NCBI GenBank assembly: GCA_030620095.1
Contig: JAUTXW010000204.1
Location: forward strand, 558,001-622,000
DNA from: Kuschelorhynchus macadamiae
Taxonomy: Eukaryota > Arthropoda > Insecta > Coleoptera > Curculionidae
Direction: 5' to 3'
DNA: 64,000 bases
Positions 11,940-24,510 of this stretch are shown in pieces. Every line of letters begins with the position of its first letter. Within the stretch, counting starts at the first letter, position 1. The position numbers were made by a program, and so were the translations under genes. The notes beneath the pieces are model-generated. The model saw only the letters and a program-made list of their open reading frames with translations, was not told the DNA's origin and made no database searches.

Positions 11940-12642
11940 AGAAGATTTATCAACATTTTAACTTATGCAGTTCGACTTTGTGCTATTCGGGTATGCCAAA
12001 AGTGACCGTTTGTCTCCGTCTGTCATATTACTTTGTACAGGGGGCGTCATTGTGAAGTACTATACAGGGCCTTTCCTAATTGCGTGTTAATGTTAAAGGG
12101 GGTGATTCTTGGACCTTTTTTAGAAAAAAGTTTAATATGAACCTAAAAGTCTTAACTTTGGAGATACTTTGGGTTTTAAACACACGTTTTACTCCTAATT
12201 CTGATGCTATTACAGATAAATAACTGTGTGAAATTTGATACACGTCTTTTATGCATAAAAGGGCATTTTTTATTAACAATCAGTTTTTGAAATTTCTACC
12301 AGTGGCATGCATATGTAATTAACCTGGGTAAATCCGTATGCTCCTTAATGCATAGAAGACGTGTATTAAATTTCATGCAGTTATCTACAATAGCGTCAGA
12401 ATTGGAATGAAAAAAAATGTTTTCTCTTTAAAATTTACCATCCTGTATCTCAAAAGTTAAGACTTTTAGGACATAAAAACACCCCCTTTAACATCAGCAC
12501 GCAATTAGGAAACGCCCTGTATAGTACTTCACAATGACGGCCCCTGTATAAAGTAATATGACAAACGGAGACAGACGGCCACTTTTGGCATACCCGAGTA
12601 GCCCAAAGTCGAACTGAATAAATTAAAATTTTGATAAATCTC
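11940..12642. repeat. Foldback (palindromic) element nested in the Tc1-like element
   Basis: Arms of roughly 11940-12270 and 12335-12642 are inverted copies at about 85% identity. Shared strings include GATTTATCAA, TTCGACTTTG, GGTATGCCAAAAGTG, GTGAAGTACTATACAGGGC and CCTAAAAGTCTTAACTTT. The spacer is about 65 bp. Antisense open frames here are artefacts of the arms. It has no coding capacity and would move, if at all, as a foldback MITE. Confidence 0.88.
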
Positions 12643-13079
12643 GTTCACTGGATCGGATGCTGGCTGCCCTTGTAAAATCTGGACTTGTAAATCGTATATT
12701 ACTATACTGGGTGGCCCAATAACAGTGGACGTAGGCAGTAGCCCGGGAACCGTTAATGACAGAGCTCAAGAAAAAATATATTTATAGGTAAATGGATCAA
12801 GAAAAATGAAAATTAAATAATTTTAAAATTCGAAAGTTTGCCGTTTTTGCAACACAAAAGAGATATAGAAGTCCGGTACACGAAAAAAAACAGACAAATA
12901 TAGATAAAGGTTCATTAAGCATAGTTACATTTTTTTTAATTATCTGTCAAAAAAGCTATACAAAAGGAGTGCCATATTATAGTCAAAAAGTTTAAAGAGA
13001 TTTCTTGGCCGACCTTCCTAAAACGATTGACTCCGCCCGGTTTTCTTTCATGTCCCGCACTTTAATAATTATGCACAGG

Positions 13080-14480
13080 ATATTTGGTTATATTTTGAAA
13101 GTTTTATTTTAAAATTTTGCAAAACATTTAAGTTTTTTATCCAATATGGCGAAACAAAATCCATTGAAATGTTAAAAAACTGCTTATCCAGTTTGTCTCA
13201 AATTTTGCACAAACATCAAGTATTATATTCGAATCCACTGATAACATTTTGGTACGATTCCAAGATGGCGGGCAAAACGGCGGCTTAATAAAATATTTAA
13301 AAATTCAGCCTGAAAAACTAACCAATTCAATATGGTTGAATAAAATGACGGCCAAATAAAATGTTTGTAATCGTGAAAAAATCACCTTCTTAGGTTTTAC
13401 ATATCTTCACGTTTTAATGTCCCTAGATGCCAACAATATGTTTTATCAATTTCGTCGGTCTGTCTGTGTGTTAGTTCGCGGCATAGCTCAAAGACTACTT
13501 ACCCAATTGACTTAAAATTTTGTTAAAACATTAAGGGTCATATGGCAATATGTTTTACCAATGACCTGGTAATATTTTTTTTACCAATCCATGATGCCGG
13601 AACAAAATGGCGACTTAATAAAATATTGATTTCAAATTGTATGTGAAAGCTAATTGTGGTATATTAACTATTAAAATTGTGGTTCTAGTTCAAGATGTCC
13701 GAACAGAATGGCGGCCAAATAAAATATTTGTAATCGTGAAAAAAATCACCCTCTCAGGTTTTACATATCTTCACGTTTTAGTGTCCCAAGATGCCAAAAA
13801 ATATGTTTTATCAATTCCGTCGGTCCGTCTGTCTGTCTGGCAATTCGCGGCATAGCTTTAAAACTACTTACCAGGTTGACTTCAGATTTAAGTCGCAAAT
13901 TAAGGGTCATATGCGGATGACCTGGTAATATTTTGGTAAAAATCCAATATGGCGAACAATGTTAAAAATATTACTAAAAAACCTAGTTATCCAATTTACC
14001 TCAAATTTTGCACAAATATCAAGTGTTACTTAGGAGTGAATCGGTAACATTTTGATATGAATCCAAGATAGCAAAACAAAATAGGGGCTTAATAAAATAT
14101 TTAAAAAATCAGCCGGAAAAAACTACTTATTAAATTAATATCGATGTTTGTGCAAGAATTAAGTGTGCTACAGAGATAAACTACTAAAGTTGTGGTACGA
14201 ATTTAAGATGGCTAAACAAAATGGCGGCCAAATAATTTTTTAAAAAAATCGACATAAAAAAATCTTGTTTAATTGACTTTAAATTTTGCAGAAAAATTAA
14301 ATGTGAAAATGGGAAAAACTGGTAACAACATGGACGTACCAAAATGGCGGATGTGTTAATGTAAGAACTATTATTAAATTTATTTTAAAATATGCCTAAA
14401 AGTCAACTGTGTCATAGGTAGAAAGAAACTGGTAAAATATTGCTAGGAATCCAATATGATAGAATAAAATGACGCCCAAA
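13080..14480. repeat. Compound ATGGCGG repeat, array 1
   Basis: Irregular tandem array beginning 18 bp after the Tc1-like element. The header carries ATCGTGAAAAAATCACC...CTTCACGTTTTAG, then TCAATTCCGTCGGTCTGTC and GGCATAGCT. Sub-units of about 150 bp follow, each ending near AACAAAATGGCGGCCAAATA. Sub-units contain a variable ATTAAGGGTCATATGGGGATGACCTGGTAA or CACAAACATCAAGTATTA segment. Copies are diverged and some sub-units are missing. No coding capacity. 14481-14972 holds nothing I recognise. Confidence 0.85.
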
Positions 14481-14972
14481 AAAAGTGTTTGAAAAGACAG
14501 TATATGTAACACATATATACTGGGCCTATGTGCTGAACTAAATTGGGTCCCACTTCACTACTCCTAACAAATGGGAAAATGATAACGAGGGAAATTCCGG
14601 GGAAAGGAAATTTACCGATTTTTTTCTGGTGAAATTTTATCAATTAATAAACTTCACGTTTGTTAATATTCCGAATAACCACGAACTAATGTATGCTGTT
14701 TTACAAGTTCGGACAAATTACGTTATCGACAACCTGTGTTCTGATAAATCTCTGGGTAGCATTTTTATATTGTTTGTATTGGAAACAAGGATTTATAATA
14801 TTTCGGTCATTTAAAAATTATATTTATCGTTTTTCAACTCCAGTTTGGGATTGATAACATCTAGATGTAAATATTTAGTAATATTATATTTCACGTAGCG
14901 AATTTTAGGGAAATTTAACGTAGCTTCATCGAAAACAAAACATCCTGACATTTTCTCTATAGTTATTTTCGT

Positions 14973-15172
14973 TTAAGATATATGTCACTAAGTAAAAAAT
15001 GTTTACTTAAAACTACCACTATATTAAACAAAATAAAATTAGCGAACAAAACGTTCTTTTACCTGTTTTACGAATGGGTTTTAGCAAAACATGTCATAAG
15101 TTTGTTTTGTTTAATATAGTGGAAGTTTTAAGTAAAAATCGTTTTTTTTTTACTTAGTGCTGTATATCTTAA
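14973..15172. repeat. Foldback repeat of about 200 bp
   Basis: Arms of about 60 bp (14973-15033 and 15103-15172) pair as inverted copies, sharing TTAAGATATA, CACTAAGTAAAAAA, TTACTTAAAACT and CCACTATATTAAACAAAA. Non-coding; likely a small palindromic MITE. Confidence 0.85.
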
Positions 15173-17099
15173 TTATGGATTAAAAATAAACATACATTTT
15201 GCTGATGAAAATACCATAATTTCCCTGGATATGAACAAGTGTTTTTCTGCAAAATATAACACTAACAACAAATTTTGCAATTAAAATAAATCATAGGCCT
15301 TTTTTAATACCAATGGAGGGGGGAAGAGTTAAACCTCAAAATCCGTTCTCCAGTGATACGCCTGTGGTTCAAGTAACATTCTAAGCGTTGTTAAATATTA
15401 GCTGAATAAAATTAAGTTTTGACTTTGAAAAAATTCCGACTAAGTTCAATTTTTTGTGGGGACCTTTTTTTTGAAGTGCTGAGAAAATTCTAAAAAGTAC
15501 CCTACGTTTTAGCCGTGGATTTTTTTTGTTTTAGGGTGTGAAAGAAGGTGAAATCTAGTTTTTTGCAATAACCTCAAAAAGTAAAATTTTTTCAAAGAAA
15601 ATAGTTATGGTCAAAATTGTAATTTATTTATCTGTACAAAAAAGGTTATTAGATTTTTGTTCTCGTAGATTCAGTTATTTGTGCAATATCTGAAAACCAA
15701 ACTAAACAAATATGACCGGTTGAATATTATAGATGAAAATACAATGTTTGTTATATGGCAACATCGCATTTTTTATTAAAAATTGAATAGGTCTCGTTAT
15801 TCTATTTTAAATCTTTAAGAAAATTTAAACATAAATCAACTGTTTCCCAAATATGAAAAATCGGTAAATTTGCTTGCCTTTCCAGTCTCTCATTACACTG
15901 TAAGTTTCATACACAATTCTATATAAATTGGATCGTGGCTCTGGTAACAGAGGTGTTATTTCTGCGTTTTTGGTTGAAGTATCACTGAGGCGTATTGTTT
16001 ATTTATTATAGATACATTTTTTATATCAACCCAAAGAACAGTCTGATATTTAAAACACGATTGCATTCAAAATTATAGGTTTTAATATAAAAAAAAACAT
16101 CAACTATAGGAGGTGGAAAACAAGCCCTACACACAGTGCAAGGAGTTCACACCAGAAAGCAAACTTATACTTATATCTCAGAAAGATTGCGATCCCAGAC
16201 GCTCCATATACATAAGAATTCGACGTTTTGTGATTCCTTATGCTGATTGCAAAGATGCTGCCTCGTAACCGTAACAAATTTTACCACACTCAACTTGCAC
16301 AGTTTATCTATAGGTGTAGTTATTTGGTAATAACTGTAATCATACTATTTAAGTTGTAATTTTACTTTTTATTATAAAAGGAAAATATTAATCATTAAGA
16401 GAAATTATCAGGTCTACCACCTACATTTGGTTCGTCGTAATAGCATTTATTTAGAGTCTGTCTTCAGGTTTGAAAATACCTTGATAAAGAGTTAAGAAAT
16501 ATCTAAATTTGTTATTTGACCGCCCCTAGTCTTCAGAGAACGCTTTGATCGCAGAAAAATAGGTCACCGCTGTTCTTCAATAAGAGAGCATTACCATGGA
16601 CAATCTTGTTAAAACGTGAAGCTAAAGAAAATAAAAGTAAATACCGATAAAGAAATAGACCTAAGGCTTTCTTAGTTAAAAAAATGGTAGAATTAACACA
16701 TGAAGGTTTTATTGCAATCGTTGAGAAAGTTCTAATAGAATGGTGCTTTATTCTTATAGAGTCGTTTTCTTGATAGATTAGACGGTAACAATCAAACAAA
16801 AAGTTCTTTGAAGAAGGATTTAAAGCAAAATGTGTAGTAAATAATTCTAAGAGTAATTTATTAAAAAATAATGGCGACAAAAGTATTGCAACAATTTTTA
16901 TTTTGTTGCAATACTTATGTCCGATAAAGTAGATCTTGAAGAAGATTCTTAATAATTAAAATTGGTTTTCTTTATTATATGTCGATGTGGATTAACAACA
17001 ATGAGGATACCACATAATACATCAGTAAATTGGCGTTCATTTGGAACTTTTCGGGGATTTAATAATACTTCGATAACACGGTTTATATGTTCATATAGT
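15173..17099. other. Non-coding stretch, mostly unrecognised
   Basis: The only structure noted is at about 15480-15600, which resembles, in inverted orientation, the start of the duplicated block near 17280-17390 (shared TTGCAAAAAACT, TTTCACCTTCT). A minus-strand open frame of 115 codons at 16533-16880 has no recognisable motif and I do not call it a gene. Nothing else is supported. Confidence 0.4.
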
Positions 17100-18500
17100 A
17101 TATAGAATGATAAAGCCTTTTTATCAGAACATTTTTGACAATGAATCTTTTTTATCAATTAAAAGTTTGATAAGTGGAAAAAATGTATTTTTCAGACAAA
17201 AAAGCTGATATTGCAAAAACAATTGGGTTCACGATAATAAATCTAATTTTTACTTATAAGTAGTTTTCTGGAAAAATTGATAATTTTTGAGCCAGTTGCA
17301 AAAAACTTGAATTCGCTGTATTTCACCTTCTAAAACAGGAGAAAAAAATAGGAGCTGAAATTTAGGATTGTACTTTTTGTGTTTAGAAATAAAGGTAACA
17401 TACAAAAAATTTCCAGCTTGATCAGAATTTTTTCACAGTTTTGCCCTTACTGTGATTAATGTTATCGGGTTTTATCGTTTGAGTAGTTTTTTTACATTAA
17501 TTTTTTAGTAAATTAAACCTGTTTTACATTTGTTTTTCCACCATAGATCTAAATGATGTATTTTATTCAAATATGAGATTTTCCTTGAAACTATACAGGG
17601 AATTAACGAAAACATTCAAGCAATGGCAGCTTGTTTTTCTTCATCTTGAAAAGCCCTTAGGACTCGTGATTTTAAATCTTTGGACACAGCAATTCATTTT
17701 CCAATTTCCTTTTCTGCACTGGCGTTAACAAATTCTAAGTTGCAAACTAGGATTTACTCTCATAACCACTACAAATGCAATTAAAGAGGTTTCTTGCAAT
17801 ACTTTTGACGCTTAAAAACAGAAAACTACTAAACGTTAAATTATAAAATTATAATGGAATACTGCTTTGTTATGTCAGATATGATATCGGCGAACTCGAA
17901 AAATAATGTCATACTTCTGTATGGTTCTCGGGTGTTGTCCGATATCAAGAAAATTTTTGATTTTTTAATTTTTCCTCAAAAATGAGGAAAAAATTAAAAT
18001 TGGTAATTATATTTACCATATGAAACATCAATAAAATGTCTTTTATTTGTTGTAATTTAATAATACTCAGACAACAAATATATGATAATCACGTAAAAGT
18101 AAATTTCATACGAGTGTTTGTAAAAATGTTAAAGCCCTTTTATCGGAAAATTTTACACAACGAAGTTTTTTTATCATTAAAAGGTTTGATAAGTGGAAAA
18201 AAATTCATTTTTCAGATAAAAAAGCTGATTTTGCAAAAACAATTGAGTTCACGAAAATAAATCTCCTAATTTTTAATAAATGGAAAAATGGATAACTAAG
18301 AAATTCTTTATCTCCTAAAACAAAAAAAAACAGGGCTAAAATTTAGGGTACTTTTTAGGATATGCTTAGAATGTTAAAATAAAGGTCTCCATAAAATTCC
18401 AGCTTGATCGAAATTTTTTCGCAGTTTTGCTCTTACTGCCATTAATGTTATCGGGTTTTATCATTTGAGTAGTTTTTTTACATTAATTTTTTATCAAATA
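17100..18500. repeat. Direct duplication of a roughly 400-bp block
   Basis: Block 17100-17515 is repeated at about 18120-18500, roughly 1 kb downstream. Shared strings include GGTTTGATAAGTGGAAAAAA-like sequence, AAAAAGCTGATNTTGCAAAAACAATTG in split form, and GAGTAGTTTTTTTACATTAA. Identity is about 80-85% by eye. The intervening 17516-18119 and the following 18501-19039 show no gene or named element. Confidence 0.82.
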
Positions 18501-19039
18501 AAATTTTACTTCCACCATAATTGTGAAAAAAATCATCCATTTTACCAGTTTATCTCTATATTACTTTTGAAATTCGATTTTTCTGATTCCGCCACATATA
18601 GAACATAACAATAACACATGTACCTACATATTGTGTTTACTAACGGCACTTTTTGAAAGGTACCTGAGGAAACCTTGGATTGTAAAATTCTTCAAAGAAA
18701 TATTTGAATTTCCTCAAAAATAAAAACGTAAGTAATTTACCGCCACATCTAAGCGGGCTGTTGCAATGCAAATATAGATAATCTCGTGTCATACGAGTGT
18801 TTGAAATGTTATTCAACTTTAAAATACAATAGGGAACTTGCAAACCATACCATTTGCTCAAAATGCGCGTAATTCAATAAATGAAATTCTTCTCTTACAA
18901 AAAATAATCAAATATTAGCTTTTTATAGAATTGTAAAAGAAAAGAAAATGTATTGTGAGTTGCAGATCCTGGTTGAATAATTGTGATTGCGCACGGTACG
19001 GCGTTTTTCAATAATAACATGTGTTTTTTACTTCCCTCG

Positions 19040-20460
19040 TAAAAGAGAATTATTGGAATCGTGAAAAAATCACCCTCCGAGGTTTTTACAGATCTTCACG
19101 TTTCAGGGTCCCTAAATGATGAAGCTAAAAACCTATTTACCTAATTGACTTCAATTTTTGGGTAAAAATTAGGGGTCATATGGGGATGACCTGATAATAT
19201 TTTCGTGAAAATTCAATATGGCAGAAGAAAATGGCGGGATAGTGAAATGTTCAAAAACATATTACTAAAAAGTACTTATATTTACTTCAAATTTTCTAGT
19301 ATTACGTAGGAATATACTGCTAAAATTTTGATATGAATCGCAGATGGCGAAACAAAATGGCGGCTCAATAAAATTATTTATTAGACTGATTTCAATTTTT
19401 TTTGCAAAGTTTAGGTGTGATATAAAGATGAACTGGTAAACTTATAGTACGAATCCAAGATAACGTAACAAAATGGCGGTCAAATAAAATGTTTGTTTTG
19501 TTATTATTGTAATCATGAAAAAATCGCCTTCTCTGGTTTATATATATTCATGTTTTAGGCTTTGTAGATGCAAAAAAACATGTTTTCTCAATTCCCTTGG
19601 TCTATCTGTCTGCTGTCGCTCTGTCTGCCTTAAATTTTACCGTACATCGAAAAAAATACATACCCGATTCACTTCAAATTTTGAACAAAAACGCCTTAAT
19701 TTTTCATGATCCTTATCATATGGAGATGAATTGGCAACATTTTAGTAAAAATCCATTATAGCTGAACAACGTGTCAGCCTAGTGAATTGTTAAAAAAATT
19801 ATTGCTAAAACACTGATTATCCAATTTACCTCAAATTTTGCACAAAAATCAAGTACTACGTGGGAATAAACCGGTAAAGTTTTGGTACGAATTTAAGGTG
19901 GCGAAATAAAATGGCGGCCTAATAAAATATCTAAAAACTCAGCTTGAGAAAACTACTTATTAGATTGATTTCAAATTTTGTGCAAGGTATAATTGTGATA
20001 TAGAGATGAGCTGGTAAAATGGAGGTGCGAATTCATGATGGCGGAACAAAATGGCGGCCAAATAAAATATTTGTTATCGTGAAAAAAAATCACTCTTTCA
20101 GCTTTTACAATATATCCTCATCTTTTAGCATCCCTAGATGCCAAAAAATATGTTTTCTAAACTCCGTCAGTCTATCTGTCCTGCTGTCAGTTCGCGGCAT
20201 AGCTAAAAAAAACTACACACCCGATTGACTTCAAATTTTGGTAAAAAATTAAGGGTCATATCACCTGGTAACATTTTGGTATGATAATACAAGTTACTTC
20301 AAATTTTGTACAGAATCAAGTGTTACATAGAAATGAATTAAAATATTTAAAAAAATCAGCCTGAAAAAAATTATTACTTATTATATTAATTTCAATTTTG
20401 TGCAAGTATTAAATGTAACATAGACATATACTAGTAAAATTGTGGTAGAAAATTTCAAAG
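19040..20460. repeat. Compound ATGGCGG repeat, array 2
   Basis: Same family as 13080-14480, with headers at about 19056, 19511 and 20076, giving higher-order spacings of about 455 and 565 bp. Each header contains a short inverted pair CGTGAA...TTCACG or a decayed form of it. Sub-units again end in AAAATGGCGGCCAAATAAAA. Short open frames inside are spurious. Confidence 0.85.
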
Positions 20461-20779
20461 TGTTTAGACATTTTAATTTGCAGTTTGGTACGTTTAGTGC
20501 ATTTTAAATTTAAGGTTATTTTCGAGACATAGATTTGTATAACGTTTTTTATAATAAAGGGTTTAAAAGTGGTTTCTTAGTTTGTGTTATATTACAAAAT
20601 TTTTATAATGTTTAACCTTCTTGTACGCATGGTTCAAATCCAAAGACAGTATTTTGACTTTCGGAACATTTTTTTTTCGTTAATTTAATAAATTGAACAG
20701 TCAAATGACCGGTCAATTAACCGAAAATGTTTTGACCGGTCAAAGGCGCAACCCTAGTTTTTTAAATTTAGATAAGTTT

Positions 20780-20900
20780 AAGCGAAAACTGCACGCAAAA
20801 AGTGAAAAATCAGCGACAAGGTCTAGTCAAGTTCAAAGTAAGATGAAAAGGTACCTACGTATTAGAAAAAACTTCCTGCACGTTCGACCTTAAAAAATGT
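20780..20900. repeat. Fragment of the 7.4-kb hAT subterminal region
   Basis: Reverse-complemented, this matches 7471-7590 inside the hAT element almost base for base, for example GCGACAAGGTCTAGTCAAGT and AAGGTACCTACGTATTAGAA. It ends before the terminal repeat. It is therefore a second, truncated copy or a derived MITE. 20461-20779 and 20901-21769 hold nothing else I recognise. Confidence 0.85.
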
Positions 20901-21769
20901 GTTATATATAGGCAATTTAAATTACATTTCAGTAAAAAATGGGTTCAAAAGGGTTACGCCCTGCAGAAATACAAAGACATGAGTACGATTTACCATTTCA
21001 AATTTTGCAGTTATGTAGACAAAGGATCAATGCAAGGCGGTAAAGAGCCATTTTGTGGGAAAAAAATTATATGCGACGGCATTTGCGTCAACAGTTTATC
21101 TATTTTATATTTCTAGATTTGATTTTTTCATAAAAATTCAAATTTAACGACTATACATATTTCCCTAATTAAATTACAGTGAAGCTAATAAATATCTCTT
21201 ACAGCTTTAAGATAATATTGCAGCTTCGAAAGGCTTGCAAATGATCCATAATACTGCATGCAGTTCCCTCTTAACCCGAGGAACATATTTTTTTTAAAAC
21301 TGTTTGTATTGAGCTTAGTTTATTTGTCTTCCTTATTACATAATCTAATTTTAAGTATTTTTGGTGATAAGATGCTTAATTTGTAAAATATTGGTTTTGC
21401 TCGTTTACTAAATGCCGCAATGATTTAATATTAATTAATTCAATATTTCCTAATCTGTCACAATTTTTATGACGAACCTTAAAATATTTATTCCAATTAT
21501 ATAAGCAATTGAATGTTAAAATGTTTACTAGTTCCTTTATTTCAAGGCCTACTAACTTTAGTTTGACATATTAGATTTGTATAATTCGTTTACTATTAGT
21601 AGAAATTAATAATTTACATGAGAAGTTTCAGAAGTTCAAAAAGTTTTTACAGTTGGCTTTAAAAATGAATTATGTCAGTGGCTCACTAATCATAAAGAAT
21701 TTTTTTCCGACCAATCTAATTTAGCTATAACTTTTATATTAATGTTTGTCTCCTATTAGGTATCTCAGA

Positions 21770-22215
21770 TTAACTAAAGTATCGCATTAGTAAACCAAAC
21801 CCTACGAATTACCATATTATCTGTATCGGTCTTTCTGTTTTTGCGCGCCATAGTTCAAAAAGTACTTATCAAATCTCCAAATATTGGTAAAAAATCAAGG
21901 ATTTTATGGGGATGGAATGTTTACATTTTGGTAAAAATCCAACATGGAGGAACAAAACGGCGGCCTCACAAAATGTTGACCCTTAATTTTGTATAAAAAT
22001 TAAATGTGATGTAGAAATAAACCAATTCATTTTGGTTATGGCTTATCAAAATTCCCGCTTAATGAAATGTTTAAAAATTCAGTACAAAATACTTATTCAG
22101 TTCACTTGAAATTTTGCCCAAAAAGTGGAAGACATAAATAAACTGGTAAAATTTTAGTGCAAATCCTCTATATTAAAACAAAATGGTGGCCTAATAAAAT
22201 TTAAATATTCGCTAG
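21770..22215. repeat. Compound ATGGCGG repeat, array 3 (degraded)
   Basis: Carries the sub-unit signatures GGTAAAAATCCAACATGG, AACAAAACGGCGGCC, AATTCAGTACAAAATACTTA and AAACAAAATGGTGGCCTAAT. The header is reduced to CGGTCTTTCTG...GCGCCATAG. Confidence 0.75.
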
Positions 22216-22375
22216 AATTTCATTTCCTGGAATAAATCCTTCTGTTCATGGAGGAAAATAATCAATGACATAATTTATTTTTAATAGGCTATTTAAAATA
22301 AATTCTAAAATAAACATTTTGTAAAAATAAAACCTACTTCAAAAAATGCACTAGAAAGTGAAAAATAATATTTCA

Positions 22376-22415
22376 AATGGCTATTTGTTAAAATAAATTT
22401 TAACAAATAGCCATT
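22376..22415. repeat. Perfect 40-bp palindrome
   Basis: Arms of 19 bp, AATGGCTATTTGTTAAAAT and its exact reverse complement, flank a 2-bp AA spacer. Perfect symmetry in decayed surroundings suggests a recent origin. Confidence 0.95.
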
Positions 22416-22554
22416 AAGATCCACTACATATTATGTAACATCATTATATAATAACATGTCTTATTATACAATATACAGTGGTAACATACATACTTTTTTT
22501 TTGGCAGAATGGTGAATGCATTAGTGAACGCATATATTGTTCAATGTAACATCG

Positions 22555-22760
22555 AAAGAACAGTTCAAAATGGCCTCATTCCGTCATTTTTAACACGCTT
22601 GCTATTGGGCCACTCCGGTAACATACTGAATATTTCCTGACAGTTTCATCCAAATTGCTCAAATCATCTCGGACTAATCGATGTATATACATAAAAAAAT
22701 ACATAGGGTCGAATTGACAACCTCGTCCCTTTTTAAAGTCGGTTAAAAACACTGGGAACA
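22555..22760 (-). repeat. Interspersed CCGACTT...TTCGACCCTATGTAT repeat, copy 1
   Basis: On the minus strand it reads TTTTAACCGACTTTAAAAAG, then ATTCGACCCTATGTATTTTT, then a diverged AATTTGGATGAAACTG and GGAGTGGCCCAATAGCAA. Related copies lie at 35275-35385 (minus) and 35810-36010 (plus). Similar strings recur in many insect genomes. The open frame across it is not a gene. Confidence 0.75.
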
Positions 22761-22957
22761 GCAAACATGTTTCCGAGAACAAATTTGCAAAATCTATACC
22801 TAAAATTTCTATACCTACTATATAAAATCTAAATACCGGGTGTACTTTATAAGGGGTTTAAATGCATGTTACATAAATCCTAAATTGTTAGTTGTATTTC
22901 AACAACCAGTTGGTCGAGAGCTGTTCGTATTTGAGAAATTAGAGAGTTTTGAGCAAC

Positions 22958-24506
22958 ATGTCGTGCGTTTGTGTAAATAAGCTGGATCATTTTTGTCATA
23001 TATGTGGTGAAGTGACTTTTGAGAGACAAAAACCTACTTTTAGCCCTTTAATAAAAAAGGCTTTTCACTTGTATTTTGGCTGCAAAGTTGCAGACCAGAT
23101 TAAAAATTGGGCTCCTTATAACTGCTGCAACAAATGTGCGTTCAACATTCGTGGCTGGCTAAGTGAAAGAAAAAAGCGTAAGATGTTCCTATGATCTGGC
23201 GAGAACCGAAACACCACGTTACTGACTGTTACTTTTGCTTGATACCTCTTATCAACGGAGATAAAAAGGTCTGCGATACAGTATCTAAATTCACAATCCG
23301 CCATGACTCATAGTGACGAATTTGCCTGCACTTAATCCACCTCAGGAATATACCCTTGATTCTGATGATGATCAAACGGATTCAAATGTCGTCGGCCCAT
23401 CATCAACGTCGCTGCCAGACTCCGATTTTGTCTGTGAACTTCCCATTAAAAAGCCTCACAAAATAAATCAAAGTGAATTAACTGACCTTATAAAGGATTT
23501 AGAATTGCGCAAGAAAAAAGCATAACTATTGGCCCCTCGATTGCAACAGTGGAATTTACTTCATCAATGTGTTAGCGTAGAGGGACATTGAGGGATTAAT
23601 GGCACCTTTAAGACTGGAGACTTTTCCTTAAAAGTAAGTCTTAAAGCTGTGGTACTCCATAATGGAATCAAGTTGCTTTCGGTCCCATTTGGTCATGCAG
23701 TTCAAATGAAAGAAGCGTATATCAATTTGAAATTATTACACAATATGAAAGATTTAAATGATATATCTGTGGGCATTTAAAATTTATGGTGATTTTGCTT
23801 GGAATGTAGCTAGGTTCTACCAAATACTGTTGCTTCCTCTGCGAATGGGATAGTCGAGCACCATCGGATCACTACAAAAAGAAAATTTGGCCACCGAGAG
23901 AGCCTTTTGAGCCAGTAAAGAAAAATGTAACGAGCTCACCATTAGTTCCCCTTGAAAATATTTTACTACCGCCACTTCATATAAAATTGGGACATATGAA
24001 ACACTTGAAAAAGGCATGCTTTCAGTTATTTAAAGGAAACGTTCCCTAGAATCAGGGACGGTAAAATTAAAGAAGGAATATTTGTGGGTCTCCAGATAAA
24101 GAAACTTTTCGGAAGTGCGCAATTAGATTCCATCCTTAAAGGTAAGAAAAAAGATGCTTGGAATACCTTTAAAATGGTTGCAACAAATTTTTTGGGAAAC
24201 ATAAAAGCAAAAAATTATAAAGACCTGATTGCCCAACTTCTTTTGTGTTACTAAAACTTAGGGTGTAATATGAAAATTCATTTCCTGGATTCTCATCCGG
24301 ATTACTTTCCGGAAAATTGTGGTGCTGTAAGTAACGAGAACGGTGAGAGGTTCTTCCAGGATATTTCAAACATGGAAAGAAGGTATCAAAGAAAATGGAA
24401 CTGTGAGATGTTAGCCGATTACTGCTGGACTACTACGAAAGATGCATCTAGAGGCTGCTTTCAAAAGCCTGCCTGCAAAAGCGCAAAAAAAGTGTCTAAA
24501 CTTTAA
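22958..24506 (+). pseudogene. Unclassified Cys-rich mobile-like protein family, copy A
   Basis: ATG at 22958 opens MSCVCVNKLDHFCHICGEVT, a Cys-x2-Cys zinc-finger-like start followed by LYFGCKVADQIKNWAPYNCC. After a frameshift near 23190 the frame reads MIWREPKHHVTDCYFCLIPL, and then an acidic linker (YTLDSDDDQTD). Downstream pieces in changing frames: LKAVVLHNGIKLLSVPFGHA, KYCCFLCEWDSRAPSDHY, LLPPLHIKLGHMK, KIHFLDSHPDYFPENCG, NENGERFFQDIS and MLADYCWT. An intact member would be roughly 500-600 residues. I recognise the family as recurring in insect and cnidarian genomes but know no function. Multi-copy dispersal suggests a transposon protein. At least four disruptions are visible here. Copies B (28888) and C (44240) share the same order of motifs. 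Confidence 0.8.
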
Positions 24507-24510
24507 ATTC

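Larger units (their letters stand above)
10003..13062 (+). mobile_element. Tc1/mariner-superfamily element, 3,060 bp, 30-bp TIRs, TA duplication
   Basis: The left end at 10003 and right end at 13062 carry inverted repeats of 30 bp with two mismatches; the shared inner part is GAAAGAAAACCGGGCGG. TA flanks both ends (10001-10002 and 13063-13064). The transposase remnant starts 351 bp inside the left end. The right half is swollen by a nested foldback at 11940-12642. A further TIR-like string, TACTGGGTGGCCCAATAA near 12704, hints at another buried fragment. Pairing of these two ends as one element rests on TIR identity and TA flanks. Confidence 0.85.

Noticed and set aside
16533..16880. 115-codon minus-strand open frame
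   Set aside because: No recognisable motif or domain, Leu/Phe-rich as expected for AT-rich antisense; no splice or start evidence.
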